Both the position numbers and the translations under genes were made by a program. From Stappia sp. ES.058 (GTDB lineage: Bacteria > Pseudomonadota > Alphaproteobacteria > Rhizobiales > Stappiaceae), in assembly GCF_900105595.1 (NCBI RefSeq), contig NZ_LT629784.1, positions 2,108,001 to 2,172,000 on the forward strand: 64,000 nt of DNA. Reading direction: 5' to 3'. The number at the start of each line of letters is the position of its first letter. Within the stretch, counting starts at the first letter, position 1. The notes beneath the pieces are model-generated. The model was given only the letters and a program-made list of their open reading frames with translations, was not told the origin of the DNA and did not search any database. This document shows positions 18,101 to 25,026 of the stretch, one piece after another.

Positions 18101-19192
18101 GCCGCCGTCGCCGGCATAGTCGTGACCGCCCTTGCCGTCACCGCCGTCGCCGCCACTGCCGCCGATGCTGGTGATGTAGATCCCCACCGGACCGGTGGTG
18201 ACGATGGTGCTGAGCGCGGAACTCGCCGAGACATTTACAGTGCCGCCATTTCCGCCGTCGCCGCCATTGCCGCCATAAGCGCTGTCGGCGTCCCAGCCGT
18301 CGACTTCGCCATAGCCGGCGCCTCCCCCCTTGCCGCCCTGAGAGGACACATGAATGCCGACGCCACCGAGTGCCGTTCCATCGACATTGTAATTGAAGTA
18401 ATGGCCGTCCTTCAGGCTGAGCGTTGCCGTGCCACCATTGCCGCCGGTGCCGCCGACGCCGCCCTCCGCATCCTTGAGCCCGCCCTTGGATTCCGCCCAG
18501 CCGCCATTGCCGCCTGCGCCGCCGGTGGTCATCAGCTGGATGCCGCGCACCTCTTCCTGGGCCTCGGGCGATGTCGCATAGGTCCCCTCAGCGTCGATCG
18601 CCGACGGCGTCTTGCCTCCAGATGCGGATTGCGCGATGAAGGACACGGCTCCGCCGGCGCCGCCATCGCCGCCGCGCCCGCCGGTCGCATGCTTGTCGGT
18701 GTGCTTGGCCTCGTGACCGTAGCTGCCCTTCCAGCCGGTCGTCTCGATCACGACGCCGCTGGTGCCCGTGATGCCGAAGCCGTTGTCGAGACTGACCGTG
18801 GCATTGATGCCCGCGCCGGCGTCCCCGTCGACTCCCGACTGGCCGTTTCGGTTCGAACCCGACCAGTCATCGGGTGCGTCCGTCGTGCCGCCCGGGTCCC
18901 GGAGATAGATCGCGGGACCGTTCTCCTTGTCCGCATCAGAACTATCGTAGGCGCTGAGATCGTTGGTGATGTCCTTGAGCGTCAGTGTGTGCACGCCGTT
19001 CTGGTCGTGGACGATAGGGCCGCTCATCTGCCCGCTGCAGGTCTCGACCTTGTTCTCGCTGCTGCATCCGGCCTCCGCCGGCGTCAGCGCCGTTGCGGAC
19101 AGGAGCGCCACCGCGAGCGGCAATGCCAGGGTGCGGGACGAAACGCGATCCTGTCGCGAAGGAACGGACAGGGAAGAGACGGGGTACACCAT
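12110..19192 (-). CDS. Giant glycine-rich autotransporter with C-terminal beta-barrel
   Basis: A 2360-aa outer-membrane/surface protein. The N-terminus has a long signal peptide (about residues 1-37, hydrophobic TLALPLAVALLSATAL, cleavage near PAEAG). The passenger (about 40-2050) is built of some 25 imperfect units of about 50-80 residues, each ending in a strand such as FAQSVGGGGG. This predicts a right-handed beta-helix. The last 280 residues form an autotransporter barrel ending in F (YARMKLRF). Start at 19192 chosen because the signal peptide begins there. It is a single gene with its own terminator. Function is unknown; adhesion or biofilm is typical of such proteins. Confidence 0.92.
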   Translation of the reverse strand: MVYPVSSLSVPSRQDRVSSRTLALPLAVALLSATALTPAEAGCSSENKVETCSGQMSGPIVHDQNGVHTLTLKDITNDLSAYDSSDADKENGPAIYLRDPGGTTDAPDDWSGSNRNGQSGVDGDAGAGINATVSLDNGFGITGTSGVVIETTGWKGSYGHEAKHTDKHATGGRGGDGGAGGAVSFIAQSASGGKTPSAIDAEGTYATSPEAQEEVRGIQLMTTGGAGGNGGWAESKGGLKDAEGGVGGTGGNGGTATLSLKDGHYFNYNVDGTALGGVGIHVSSQGGKGGGAGYGEVDGWDADSAYGGNGGDGGNGGTVNVSASSALSTIVTTGPVGIYITSIGGSGGDGGDGKGGHDYAGDGGDAGNGGNVSADLKVDVTTKGAGSGPAVYLKSAGGHAGDSGGDHGGIKNHSGNPGEPGEAGTVDLTLTGSTVNTSAEGADGVLLQSVGGMGGNGGNVSGVFSYGSKGGSGGAGGKVNATVTSSSVTTTGDHASALHAQSVGGGGGKAGKTSGLSALAAEAGAGGVGGTVNVSLVDSTFATEGLNSAAIKIQSIGGGGGSSGAADGFYAVGGKAGLGGKAGTAELTVDGVTATTKGDASVGILVESIGAGGGDAYSPSGAFAYGQDGGGGGNGDTVTFTSKGKGVSVTTEGDHADGIMLQSLGGGGGKGASSFEAIALLTPLVGTSGGGGGSGGDVTFTGSDKDVIKTSGDHSRGFFAQSVGGGGGVGGNTVEINIGLVFNPQAGALSSDIQHHGGTVSGTIGGTIETDGHNSAGAFVQSLGGGGGSAGNSVQAGAAIQFNHDMGADGDKGGDGGTVDFTSNAAITTTGHDSDGIFAQSVGGGGGHSSNVFDSNVGGINLSQYIGNQGAKGGAGGDGGKVTVVSNGAITTGGHMALGILAQSVGGGGGKAGSTIDADVTLSAGAVTLGQSGGDGGVSGDVKVTSKAKIWTKGSSATGILAQSVAGGGGVANTTVNADLGISMNYTHGGDGGEGGDAGNVQIDNDAEVQTDGDGSVALFAQSVGGGGGNGAVTASGAVSIVDVNIGVGGNGGAGGTGGTVNVDNKGKLTTKGDYSAAVVAQSVGGSGGNAGMLAMGSATAGEISGSINVGVGGDGGDGGIADAVEIDNSGAIMTSGYSAFGLAAQSVGGDGGMGGAVYAGTFNASMDGGATVAVTVGGSGGGGSKAGAVTINNKGDIITNGHYADAIFVQSVGGNGGSGGASYAGTLDVSTGNAFESNVQVGGNGGSGAIGGDVSVSNANTLITNGGNAHGIFAQSVGGDGGDGGSGIAFLGDFKREKEDYLKVNANAQVGGGGGSGNHAGKVTIDNSGDIYTAQNTSYGVYAQSVGGGGGDGGNAGAYSVGYTVAPKNDEGEGAEGKGVSLSFTMGGSGGGGGHGDTVDVTNHKQTTIKTTGTASYAIFAQSVGGSGGTGGNGEPGLEGWLADVYEVYEKLNTAKEIYEQFKEFPKSLYESFSVDVGGGAGEASDGGAVTVTNDGDLTTTGKSATAIYAQSVGGGGGTGGDGSQGLITSLSVAGSSGGGGHGGTVTVTNNGTISTDGDGAMGILAQSQGGGGGAAGDIETTIVHEIDNLWETLGAQVFGDADGGEGGDGGDVTVTVGSDGAIITDGEAAHGIFAYSIGGGGGAEGELEAGDSSGSIGSEGRDGLGGRVDVKVDGLVDVNGDGAVGVYAQSVSGGGESYSKGVGVTVNGTVRAEGAKGRAILAQASTFFEHDVDGKNHSEGVVEVQINQGGLVETTSKDAFATIAVMGGRTVKTSSGALFVANNITNQGTLRSADLDSVVVRNDEKASLNVVNDSGTFTGSLDLHDDNKQAFYNIESGVTELGTTFSLGSHADSLFENNAVLTAGKWGKVHTSTITTGHFKNTDLIIVDADHATDGTVTNDLIIVDVNGNDDAIKMGGRVQTQWSKNSSLTSGDTGSLKFMASANGETVDWSDATVRGNGVIAYTLRGSGSNDEVFLDYAVDYKGGAKGFGRNAANTAEYFENAMSQIKSAGMTDNTSGGVQQFGSTLLNSGNTAETERHFNSLSPEESLNGAMKAVAASQALHGLLQSCPTLDPGMGDAFFRQRDCVWVQAIGNRHHQSATANTDSFREVTTGVAGAFQKEVFDSTFVEIGGQIEYIDVKSSTYSQSGSRFSAGVALKHEVGMFTFSTTVGGGVYDLDQNRRYAIGGTGHSASANVKGRFLTAEGRVSAVFERHGFYAKPAMALSVTRFWQDAFQENGSGPLNWNVRGVSKTSVAAAPVLEIGHAFDLQDRPTVVFLRGGLTAQLTDPSVSTTAVLAGGDASFGSLSSVASSDRVRADFAAGFDMDISERFSVSLLGQAGFSENTTDLGGYARMKLRF
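14095..18545 (-). repeat. Passenger repeats of the autotransporter
   Basis: About 25 degenerate repeats inside the coding sequence, each marked by QSVGGGGG-like text (variants QSLGG, QSIGG, QSVGGSGG, QSVGGDGG). Each is followed by a glycine-rich turn and a T-T-G-D/G-H-S/Y step. The DNA is rich in GCC/CCG tracts. Such tracts can recombine, so the repeat number may vary between strains. Confidence 0.8.
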
Positions 19193-19641
19193 TGACGTGA
19201 AACCTGTTTTCTGGCGGGCGAGCCTTGGAAAGGCCGCAAGACAATCAGGAAGCGGTCCGAAACGCGGGCGATTCCAGCCGGCGCAACGTGCCCCCCGGGA
19301 AAACCGCGGAGACCGGCGAACACCGCAAACAGCTGTCGCCCCGGTCGCCCGCCGCATTGCGAGTCGGTTCCAAAGATCTACCAAAACCATTAAACAAGTA
19401 ATAATCGCAGAGTCTTAGCGGTCGAATGCATCGCCGAATCTTGAAGCTGCGAGAAATCAAAACGACAAGACATTCCCGCGCCGCACGCAACGTAAGATGC
19501 CTAAAAATCAGACCGAAAACGCAAGTATTGAAAAGCGGGTAAATATTCGTGAAGACGAACAGGCGCACCAGGAAACGCATCTCGCAAGGCATTTTCGCCA
19601 AATGCATCACGTGTCGGATGCAACCGGTCACGCAGGACCGA
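19193..19641. other. Upstream region of the autotransporter gene
   Basis: About 450 bp with no believable gene. It must contain the autotransporter promoter on the reverse strand and the end of the SpoIIAA-like transcript. The part 19380-19600 is AT-richer than the flanks. I see no confident -35/-10 pair or hairpin. Confidence 0.4.
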
Positions 19642-20022
19642 TCAGTCAGCCTTGCGTTTGCCCTTCATTCCCAGCCATTCTTGTGCCTCGGCTTCCTTAT
19701 CGGTGGAGAAAAACCGCATGTCGGCCTTTGTGAAAGGGGCGGACAGCGTCGTTCCCCACTTTTCGAGAGTGCGTTCGCCAACAACGGCGATCCGGCCGAA
19801 GTCGTTGAGGTGCTTTAGGTCGAATTTGAGCTCTCGCCACAATGCGCCCATTTCCCACCCCTTGAAGCCCTCAAGACGGACCAGCACCCGCAGTGACCCC
19901 TTCGACAGATCCAGGGCATGCTCCAGCTCGGGAACGGCGCTGTCGTAATCCTGAGCTGTCAACGTGCCAGACGCACGGATCACGATGATATCTTCATCGG
20001 TGAGGTGTTCGATCTCGATCAT
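19642..20022 (-). CDS. SpoIIAA-like (STAS-type fold) protein
   Basis: A 126-aa cytosolic protein beginning MIEIEHLTDEDIIVIRASG and containing LVRLEGFKGWEMGALWRELK, as in SpoIIAA-like/DUF3478 proteins. The strand-helix pattern with an N-terminal beta-strand and a FKGWEMGALW segment is typical. The precise function of this group is not established; lipid binding and stress roles have been suggested. The ATG at 20022 follows GAGGAGA; longer in-frame versions lack a site. It is a single gene. Confidence 0.75.
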   Translation of the reverse strand: MIEIEHLTDEDIIVIRASGTLTAQDYDSAVPELEHALDLSKGSLRVLVRLEGFKGWEMGALWRELKFDLKHLNDFGRIAVVGERTLEKWGTTLSAPFTKADMRFFSTDKEAEAQEWLGMKGKRKAD

Positions 20023-20404
20023 TGTCTTCTCCTCATTCGATCGTGCGCGCGCCGACAGCGTCAGGGCAGCCTCGCACGTATTCGGAAAGATCAGTGATCG
20101 GTTGGTGTTTCGCAACAAGGCAGTCCTTGCGACCGCGGGCCCCGCAGGACGACAAACCGCTGATCCGGTGCCCGGAAGCGGAGCTCGGGAAGCAGCGCCG
20201 CGAGCTCGACTTCATGAGGTCCGCGCCCGGAAGACAAGCCCCTGCGTGAACAGATAAAGACAAACGCGAACCCTGATTGTCAATCCGGATCGAGGGGAAG
20301 GTCTCGCTGTAAGACATGAGAGAGTTGAAGCCTTTGATTCAGGCCACCCCACTTTCGAAAAGGAGACCAAAACCTTACATTGGTTTGAGCGAAGGAGGTT
20401 CGAA
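20023..20404. other. Intergenic region between divergent SpoIIAA-like and dioxygenase genes
   Basis: About 380 bp. It contains an imperfect hairpin around 20122-20155 (GTCCTTGCG with CGCAGGAC) and the strong AGGAGG at 20393-20398 that serves the dioxygenase. I see no coding signal. Confidence 0.4.
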
Positions 20405-21421
20405 TTGAACAAACAGGTCTCGAAACAACCGCCACTTGATCCGTCGCGCGTCGATACCATAGAAAAATTCGGCGGCGAAATCATCGCTCTGGACCCTCTC
20501 GGGGCACAGGTCAGGGGTATCGACCTGTCCTGCGGGACCGCGCCACCGCCCGAGGTCGTCGACGCCCTCGAACACGAAATGGCCAGTCGCGGCTTCATCG
20601 TGTTCAAGAACGAGCATCCGCTGGAGCCGGATGATTTCCTGCGCGCCAGCTGTTGGTGGGGCGGCCGGGAATTGCACAGCACGCATGGTGTCCATCCGGC
20701 GACCCCCGGTGGCAATCATCACATCTTCCGCCTTTCGAACGACCGCCGTCACGGGATCCCGGGCGTGGGACCCCAGTGGCACAATGACGGCAGCTTCAAC
20801 AGCGATACGTTTTCCCATTCGGGCTACCACATCATCCGTCCGGCCGAGAAAGGCGGAGGAACATATTTTGCCCATCAGGGAGCCGCATACGAGGCGCTCC
20901 CGGAGGAATTGAAGGAACGATGGAGCCGTCTTTCCTCGGTGAACTCCGCGTCAGGCGTCGTTCATCCAGTGGTGCACGAACACCCTGTCTCGAAAGCGAA
21001 ATGCATCTGGCTGCATCTGGGAATGACCGGAGCGGTCATCGAGAAACGGCCCGATGAAGACGGGTTCCGCCTGTTGCAAGCGGACGAACTGGCGCAGCTC
21101 TGCCATGCCTACAACGATATTCTGAACGCAGGCCTGGAAAACGGATACGCCCTCGCCTATGAGTACCGGGAAAATGATTGCGTCTTTATCGACAATCTGG
21201 CGGTCGCCCACCGCGCGGCCCCCGAGGCGCATCTGCCTGTCGAGAAGCAGGGCTTGCGGATCATGCATCGCAGCACCGTGCGCGGCGTGCAGGACCTGGC
21301 GCCGGACTTCGGCTTGCCGCAGCACCTCAACATTCACGGCCCCAGCCCGTTCGGGGATGGCGTTTGGCAGGTCGGAGGAACCGGCTTTCGATGGGATGAG
21401 GGCGCGCGGCTGCAGAACTAG
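20405..21421 (+). CDS. TauD/TfdA-family Fe(II)/2-oxoglutarate-dependent dioxygenase
   Basis: A 338-aa cytosolic non-heme iron enzyme. The facial triad is visible as H126 and D128 (QWHNDGSF) and H269 (DNLAVAHR). A 2-oxoglutarate-binding arginine is likely in GLRIMHRSTVRG shortly after. The start is a TTG at 20405, supported by AGGAGG six bases upstream; the first in-frame ATG would remove about 60 conserved-looking residues. It ends two bases before the stop of the convergent amidase gene. The substrate is unknown. Convergence on a guanidino/polyamine operon is suggestive but not evidence. Confidence 0.85.
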   Translation: MNKQVSKQPPLDPSRVDTIEKFGGEIIALDPLGAQVRGIDLSCGTAPPPEVVDALEHEMASRGFIVFKNEHPLEPDDFLRASCWWGGRELHSTHGVHPATPGGNHHIFRLSNDRRHGIPGVGPQWHNDGSFNSDTFSHSGYHIIRPAEKGGGTYFAHQGAAYEALPEELKERWSRLSSVNSASGVVHPVVHEHPVSKAKCIWLHLGMTGAVIEKRPDEDGFRLLQADELAQLCHAYNDILNAGLENGYALAYEYRENDCVFIDNLAVAHRAAPEAHLPVEKQGLRIMHRSTVRGVQDLAPDFGLPQHLNIHGPSPFGDGVWQVGGTGFRWDEGARLQN

Positions 21422-21423
21422 GG

Positions 21424-22260
21424 TCAGGACCCGGTATCCGGCTCTCTTTGAATGAATTTGGATTTCACGGTCCCCAGGTCCGAACAATGCGTCATGACCT
21501 CTTCAAGGTAGGGGTTCTGGGCGCGGCAGGCATCGTAGGCGGTGATATCGATGTCGGCGAACACAATGTCCGCAGCATCTCCGGATGCGCGTGCGAGAAA
21601 CTGTCCGTCGGGCGCGGCGAGGCAGGACCGGCCCTGATAGGCGAACCGCGCATCGGCCCCGCAATGATTGGCATAGACGATGAAAAGCTGGTTCTCGAAG
21701 GCCCGCACCGGGATCACCGATCCGGCAATGAAAGCGCCGGCTTCGCTCTTTGGCAAGGCTGTGGGAACGAGCACGGCATCTGCGCCGCGCGCGGCAAGAT
21801 CGCGGACCCGCTCGGGAAACTCGACGTCGAAACACACCAGCAGGCCGAACCGCACCCCTTCGAACGTGACGAGCGGGGGCTGCTGCTCCCCGCGCGCAAA
21901 CAGCGCCTTCTCGTAGTCGCCATAAAGATGGATCTTGTAATAGGCGCTCACCTCTCCCTCCGACGTGACGAAGACGGCGGCGTTTCGAACCCGGCTGCCA
22001 TCCTTCAACGCCAGGCCGGCGACCAGCGCGCAGCCGGTCGTGCTGGCAAGACGCGTCAAAAAGCGGATGTGATCCCCGTCGGGACCGCCCGCAAGAGAGG
22101 CGATATCCTCCCCCGCCCCGTAGCCGCTCACTGCAAGCTCCGGAAACACAATGACGCGGGCACCCTGGCTTGCCGCCTGCGCCGTCGCCTGTTCCATAAC
22201 GGCCATGCGGCTTGTCGGACCGGTTTGGCTCGCATCCATCTGGACAAGGGCGATCTTCAT
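21424..22260 (-). CDS. Nitrilase-family amidohydrolase (omega-amide hydrolase type)
   Basis: A 278-aa carbon-nitrogen hydrolase with the E-K-C triad at E41 (FPELAVSGY), K109 (YYKIHLYGDYEKALF) and C143 (LLVCFDVEFPE). The later segment FIVYANHCGADARFAYQGRS resembles 5-aminopentanamidase (DavA)-like members. It probably hydrolyses a terminal amide to an acid in the cytosol. It is the last gene of the ABC importer operon and overlaps the permease stop by four bases. Together with the ureohydrolase this fits a guanidinobutyramide-type step, but N-carbamoylputrescine and other amides remain possible. Confidence 0.84.
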   Translation of the reverse strand: MKIALVQMDASQTGPTSRMAVMEQATAQAASQGARVIVFPELAVSGYGAGEDIASLAGGPDGDHIRFLTRLASTTGCALVAGLALKDGSRVRNAAVFVTSEGEVSAYYKIHLYGDYEKALFARGEQQPPLVTFEGVRFGLLVCFDVEFPERVRDLAARGADAVLVPTALPKSEAGAFIAGSVIPVRAFENQLFIVYANHCGADARFAYQGRSCLAAPDGQFLARASGDAADIVFADIDITAYDACRAQNPYLEEVMTHCSDLGTVKSKFIQREPDTGS

Positions 22261-23060
22261 GTCGTGTCGCCTTCGCTCCAGGCGCCGAGCAGTTTCGGCA
22301 GGTCGCCGAAGCGCGCAACAAGGCCGAACACGACCATGGCGACGAGCACGAAGACCACCGACACGGCCGCCATCGTCGGCGTATAGCCGTAACGAAGCGC
22401 GTTGAAGACCTTGATCGGAATCGTCTCCAGCGTGAAGCCGACCGTCATGTAGGCGACGATGTATTCGTTGAGCGACAGCACGAAAGCGAAGGCGAAGCCG
22501 GAGATCACATAGGGCCGGATCAGGGGAAAGATCACGGTCTTCACAAGCGTCCTGTCATCCGCGCCCATGGTCATGCCGGCCTCGATGATCTCGCGGTCGA
22601 TGGTGGCAAAACCCAGCGTGATGGTGACGAGTGGCAGGCTGACGAAAAAGATGCCGTGGCTGATCACCACCGTCCATGGCTGGCCGTAAAACCCGGTGGT
22701 CGCCCAGAAACTCAACGCGCCCAGCGCGGTGATTACCGGCGGCAGGATGAACGGCGAAAAGCCGATCACCTCGACAAGGCGCGCCCAGGAGGCGACACGC
22801 CGCCACAAGAACCAGGCGAGCGGCAAGGCGATGGAGACGCTGATCGCGGCGGCAAGGCCGGCAACCATCACCGAATTGATCAGCGCCGAGCGCCACCCCT
22901 CATCGGCAAAGACGCTCACATACCAGTCTGCCGACAGTCCCTGCGGCGGAAAGGCCAGCGTCTTCTTGGCATTTAGCGCAACGCCCGCGATCACGATGAT
23001 CGGCAGCGCGAGAAAGAGCGCCATCAGAACGAAGAAGCAGCGTGTCAAAGCCGTGTTCAT
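22257..23060 (-). CDS. ABC transporter permease, PotC-like
   Basis: A 267-aa inner-membrane protein with six hydrophobic segments. The EAA loop that contacts the ATPase is MTMGADDRTLVKTVIFPLIRP (about residues 170-190). It belongs to the spermidine/putrescine permease family. The start follows AAGGAG and overlaps the preceding permease stop (ATGA), so the two permeases form a heterodimer unit. Confidence 0.92.
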   Translation of the reverse strand: MNTALTRCFFVLMALFLALPIIVIAGVALNAKKTLAFPPQGLSADWYVSVFADEGWRSALINSVMVAGLAAAISVSIALPLAWFLWRRVASWARLVEVIGFSPFILPPVITALGALSFWATTGFYGQPWTVVISHGIFFVSLPLVTITLGFATIDREIIEAGMTMGADDRTLVKTVIFPLIRPYVISGFAFAFVLSLNEYIVAYMTVGFTLETIPIKVFNALRYGYTPTMAAVSVVFVLVAMVVFGLVARFGDLPKLLGAWSEGDTT

Positions 23061-23917
23061 TGCTCGCCAGCTCCTTTGCGTCCGGTGATCAGCACCGAAA
23101 GCCCGACCAGCGAAAGACTGGCGATCACGAGAAACACGGCCATGGCCGCGGCAAACGGCATGTTCGACTGGTAGATCGCCTGATCGGTCACCAGAACGGA
23201 CAGCGTCCAGTGCTGCGGGCGGCCCAGGATCTGCGGCAGCAGATAGGCCCCGAGCGCAAAGATGAAGACGATGATGAAGGTTGCCAGCATCGTCTTGCGC
23301 ATCGCCGGCAAGACGACATTCATAAAGGCGCGCGCAGGCGACGACCCAAGAGTGCGGGCAACCTCCATCAGCGCGGGATCGAGCCGCGAAAACGCCGGAT
23401 AAAGCACCAGCACCGTATAGGGGAACGCCTGATAGACCAGACCGGTCAAAACCGCCCCGAAACTCGGCGTCCAGGCGGTCGGTTCATCCATAAGCCCCAA
23501 CCAGACGAACAGATTGCTGAGACCCGCCGTGCGGCTCAGCAGCGTCGACCAGGAAAAGCCGATGATCACCTCCGACAGGGACAGGACCCCAAGCAGCGCA
23601 ATCAGCCACATGACCTGATTGCCGCGCCTGAGACGGGTCAGGAGGTAGGTGAAGGGCACGCCGATGAGCAGGCAAACGGCGGAGACAAGCGCTGCAAGCC
23701 CGAGCGAAAAGGCCAGCACCTCCGCAAAAAAGGGCGTCAGAAACCGCGCGTAATTGGCGAAGGTAAAGGCCGGCTTGTAAAATCCGCCCGGCACCCGCGC
23801 AAACACCGAGACCGCCACCATGATCGCGAAGGGAACAACAAAGAACAGCCCGAGCATCAGCGTCGGATAGGCAATCGGCAGATAATCGGTCAGCTTTTGC
23901 GGCGGTGTGCGGCGCAT
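23057..23917 (-). CDS. ABC transporter permease, PotB-like
   Basis: A 286-aa inner-membrane protein. The EAA loop reads ARTLGSSPARAFMNVVLPAM, and the fold is that of PotB/PotH permeases. The ATG at 23917 has GGAGG eight bases upstream. It sits three bases after the ATPase stop and overlaps the second permease by 4 nt. It is partner of the next gene in importing a cationic or guanidino compound. Confidence 0.92.
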   Translation of the reverse strand: MRRTPPQKLTDYLPIAYPTLMLGLFFVVPFAIMVAVSVFARVPGGFYKPAFTFANYARFLTPFFAEVLAFSLGLAALVSAVCLLIGVPFTYLLTRLRRGNQVMWLIALLGVLSLSEVIIGFSWSTLLSRTAGLSNLFVWLGLMDEPTAWTPSFGAVLTGLVYQAFPYTVLVLYPAFSRLDPALMEVARTLGSSPARAFMNVVLPAMRKTMLATFIIVFIFALGAYLLPQILGRPQHWTLSVLVTDQAIYQSNMPFAAAMAVFLVIASLSLVGLSVLITGRKGAGEQ

Positions 23918-23920
23918 CTC

Positions 23921-24961
23921 CTAAGCCTCCGCGCCATCAAACACAACACACGCCTCGGCCGGCATCGTCAGGAACACTGTCGCACCGACCCGGACGTCGG
24001 CGTTTGTGTTCGGAGCGGCATGAACGACGATGCGCTCACCGCCCGCATCGAGATGGATCTCGGTGATCGCGCCCATCTCGCGGACAAAAACGACCTCGGC
24101 CTTTATCGCCCCTTCCTGCGACGCGCTCACGAGAATGTCTTCCGGCCGGATCGAGATGAGTGCCCCTGCACCTGCGCGAATGTCGAGCCCGTCTATCCTG
24201 CCCCCGGCGAAGCGCGCGCCGCCCTCGGCCGCTTCCACCTGGATGAGATTGGCCTGACCCAGAAAATCCGCCACGAACGGCGTTGCCGGCCGGCGATAGG
24301 CCTCGATTGGCGCCGCCATCTGCTCGACCTTGCCGTTCGACATAACGACAATCTGATCGGACATGGTCATGGCCTCGCGCTGGTCGTGGGTCACAACGAT
24401 GGTGGTGATCTCCAGCCTTTGCTGAAGCTGGCGCAACTCCACCTGCATCGCCTCGCGCAATTTCGCGTCGAGCGCCGAGAGCGGCTCATCGAGCAGGAAC
24501 AGCTGGGGCGAAACGGCAAGGGCGCGAGCAATGGCGATGCGCTGACGCTGACCACCGGACAATTGCGTGATGGAGCGCTCTTCGACGCCGGGAAGCTGAA
24601 CCATGTCCAGCAGCGCGCGCACACGCTCGCCGCAAGCCGCCTTGCTCTCCCCGCGAATGCGCAGCGGATAGGCTATGTTCTCGCCAACGCTGAGGTGTGG
24701 AAACAGGGCGAGCGACTGAAACACCATGCCGAGATTGCGCAAATGCGCGGGCGTATCGTTGAGGCGCTTGCCGTGAAGCAGGACGTCGCCGGATGTCGGA
24801 TCCTCAAGTCCGGCGATCATGCGCAAAAGCGTGGTCTTGCCGCAGCCGGACGGCCCCAGGAGGCAGACGAAGCTGCCCTCATCCACTGTGAGCGAGACAT
24901 TGTCGACGGCCGTTACCGAACCGAAGCGCTTCTGGATATCGATGAGTTGAAGGCCCGGCAT
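23921..24961 (-). CDS. ABC transporter ATP-binding protein, PotA-like
   Basis: A 346-aa ATPase. Walker A is GPSGCGKTT, the Q-loop is in LGMVFQSLALFPHLSV, the signature LSGGQRQRIAIARAL, Walker B LFLLDEPLSALD, and the switch His is in VVTHDQREAM. The C-terminal TOBE-like domain (about 240-346) is typical of PotA/FbpC/UgpC subunits. I prefer the ATG at 24961, preceded by GGAAG; a TTG four codons earlier is possible. It energises the two permeases encoded immediately after. Confidence 0.94.
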   Translation of the reverse strand: MPGLQLIDIQKRFGSVTAVDNVSLTVDEGSFVCLLGPSGCGKTTLLRMIAGLEDPTSGDVLLHGKRLNDTPAHLRNLGMVFQSLALFPHLSVGENIAYPLRIRGESKAACGERVRALLDMVQLPGVEERSITQLSGGQRQRIAIARALAVSPQLFLLDEPLSALDAKLREAMQVELRQLQQRLEITTIVVTHDQREAMTMSDQIVVMSNGKVEQMAAPIEAYRRPATPFVADFLGQANLIQVEAAEGGARFAGGRIDGLDIRAGAGALISIRPEDILVSASQEGAIKAEVVFVREMGAITEIHLDAGGERIVVHAAPNTNADVRVGATVFLTMPAEACVVFDGAEA

Positions 24962-25026
24962 TGTGTCTTCCAACTGTCAAATGGAGCCGGACCGGAGCAC
25001 CACTGCCCCGGCCCGCAATTGCGGCC

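Noticed and set aside
14095..18545. CRISPR-like periodic repeats
   Set aside because: The period is degenerate and in frame with QSVGG protein repeats; no constant repeat with unique spacers.
16649..19195. 848-codon open frame on the + strand
   Set aside because: Same cause as the previous one; the real gene on the other strand has a signal peptide, repeats and a barrel.
20033..20317. 94-codon reverse-strand frame in the gap before the dioxygenase
   Set aside because: No start context and no protein-like pattern.
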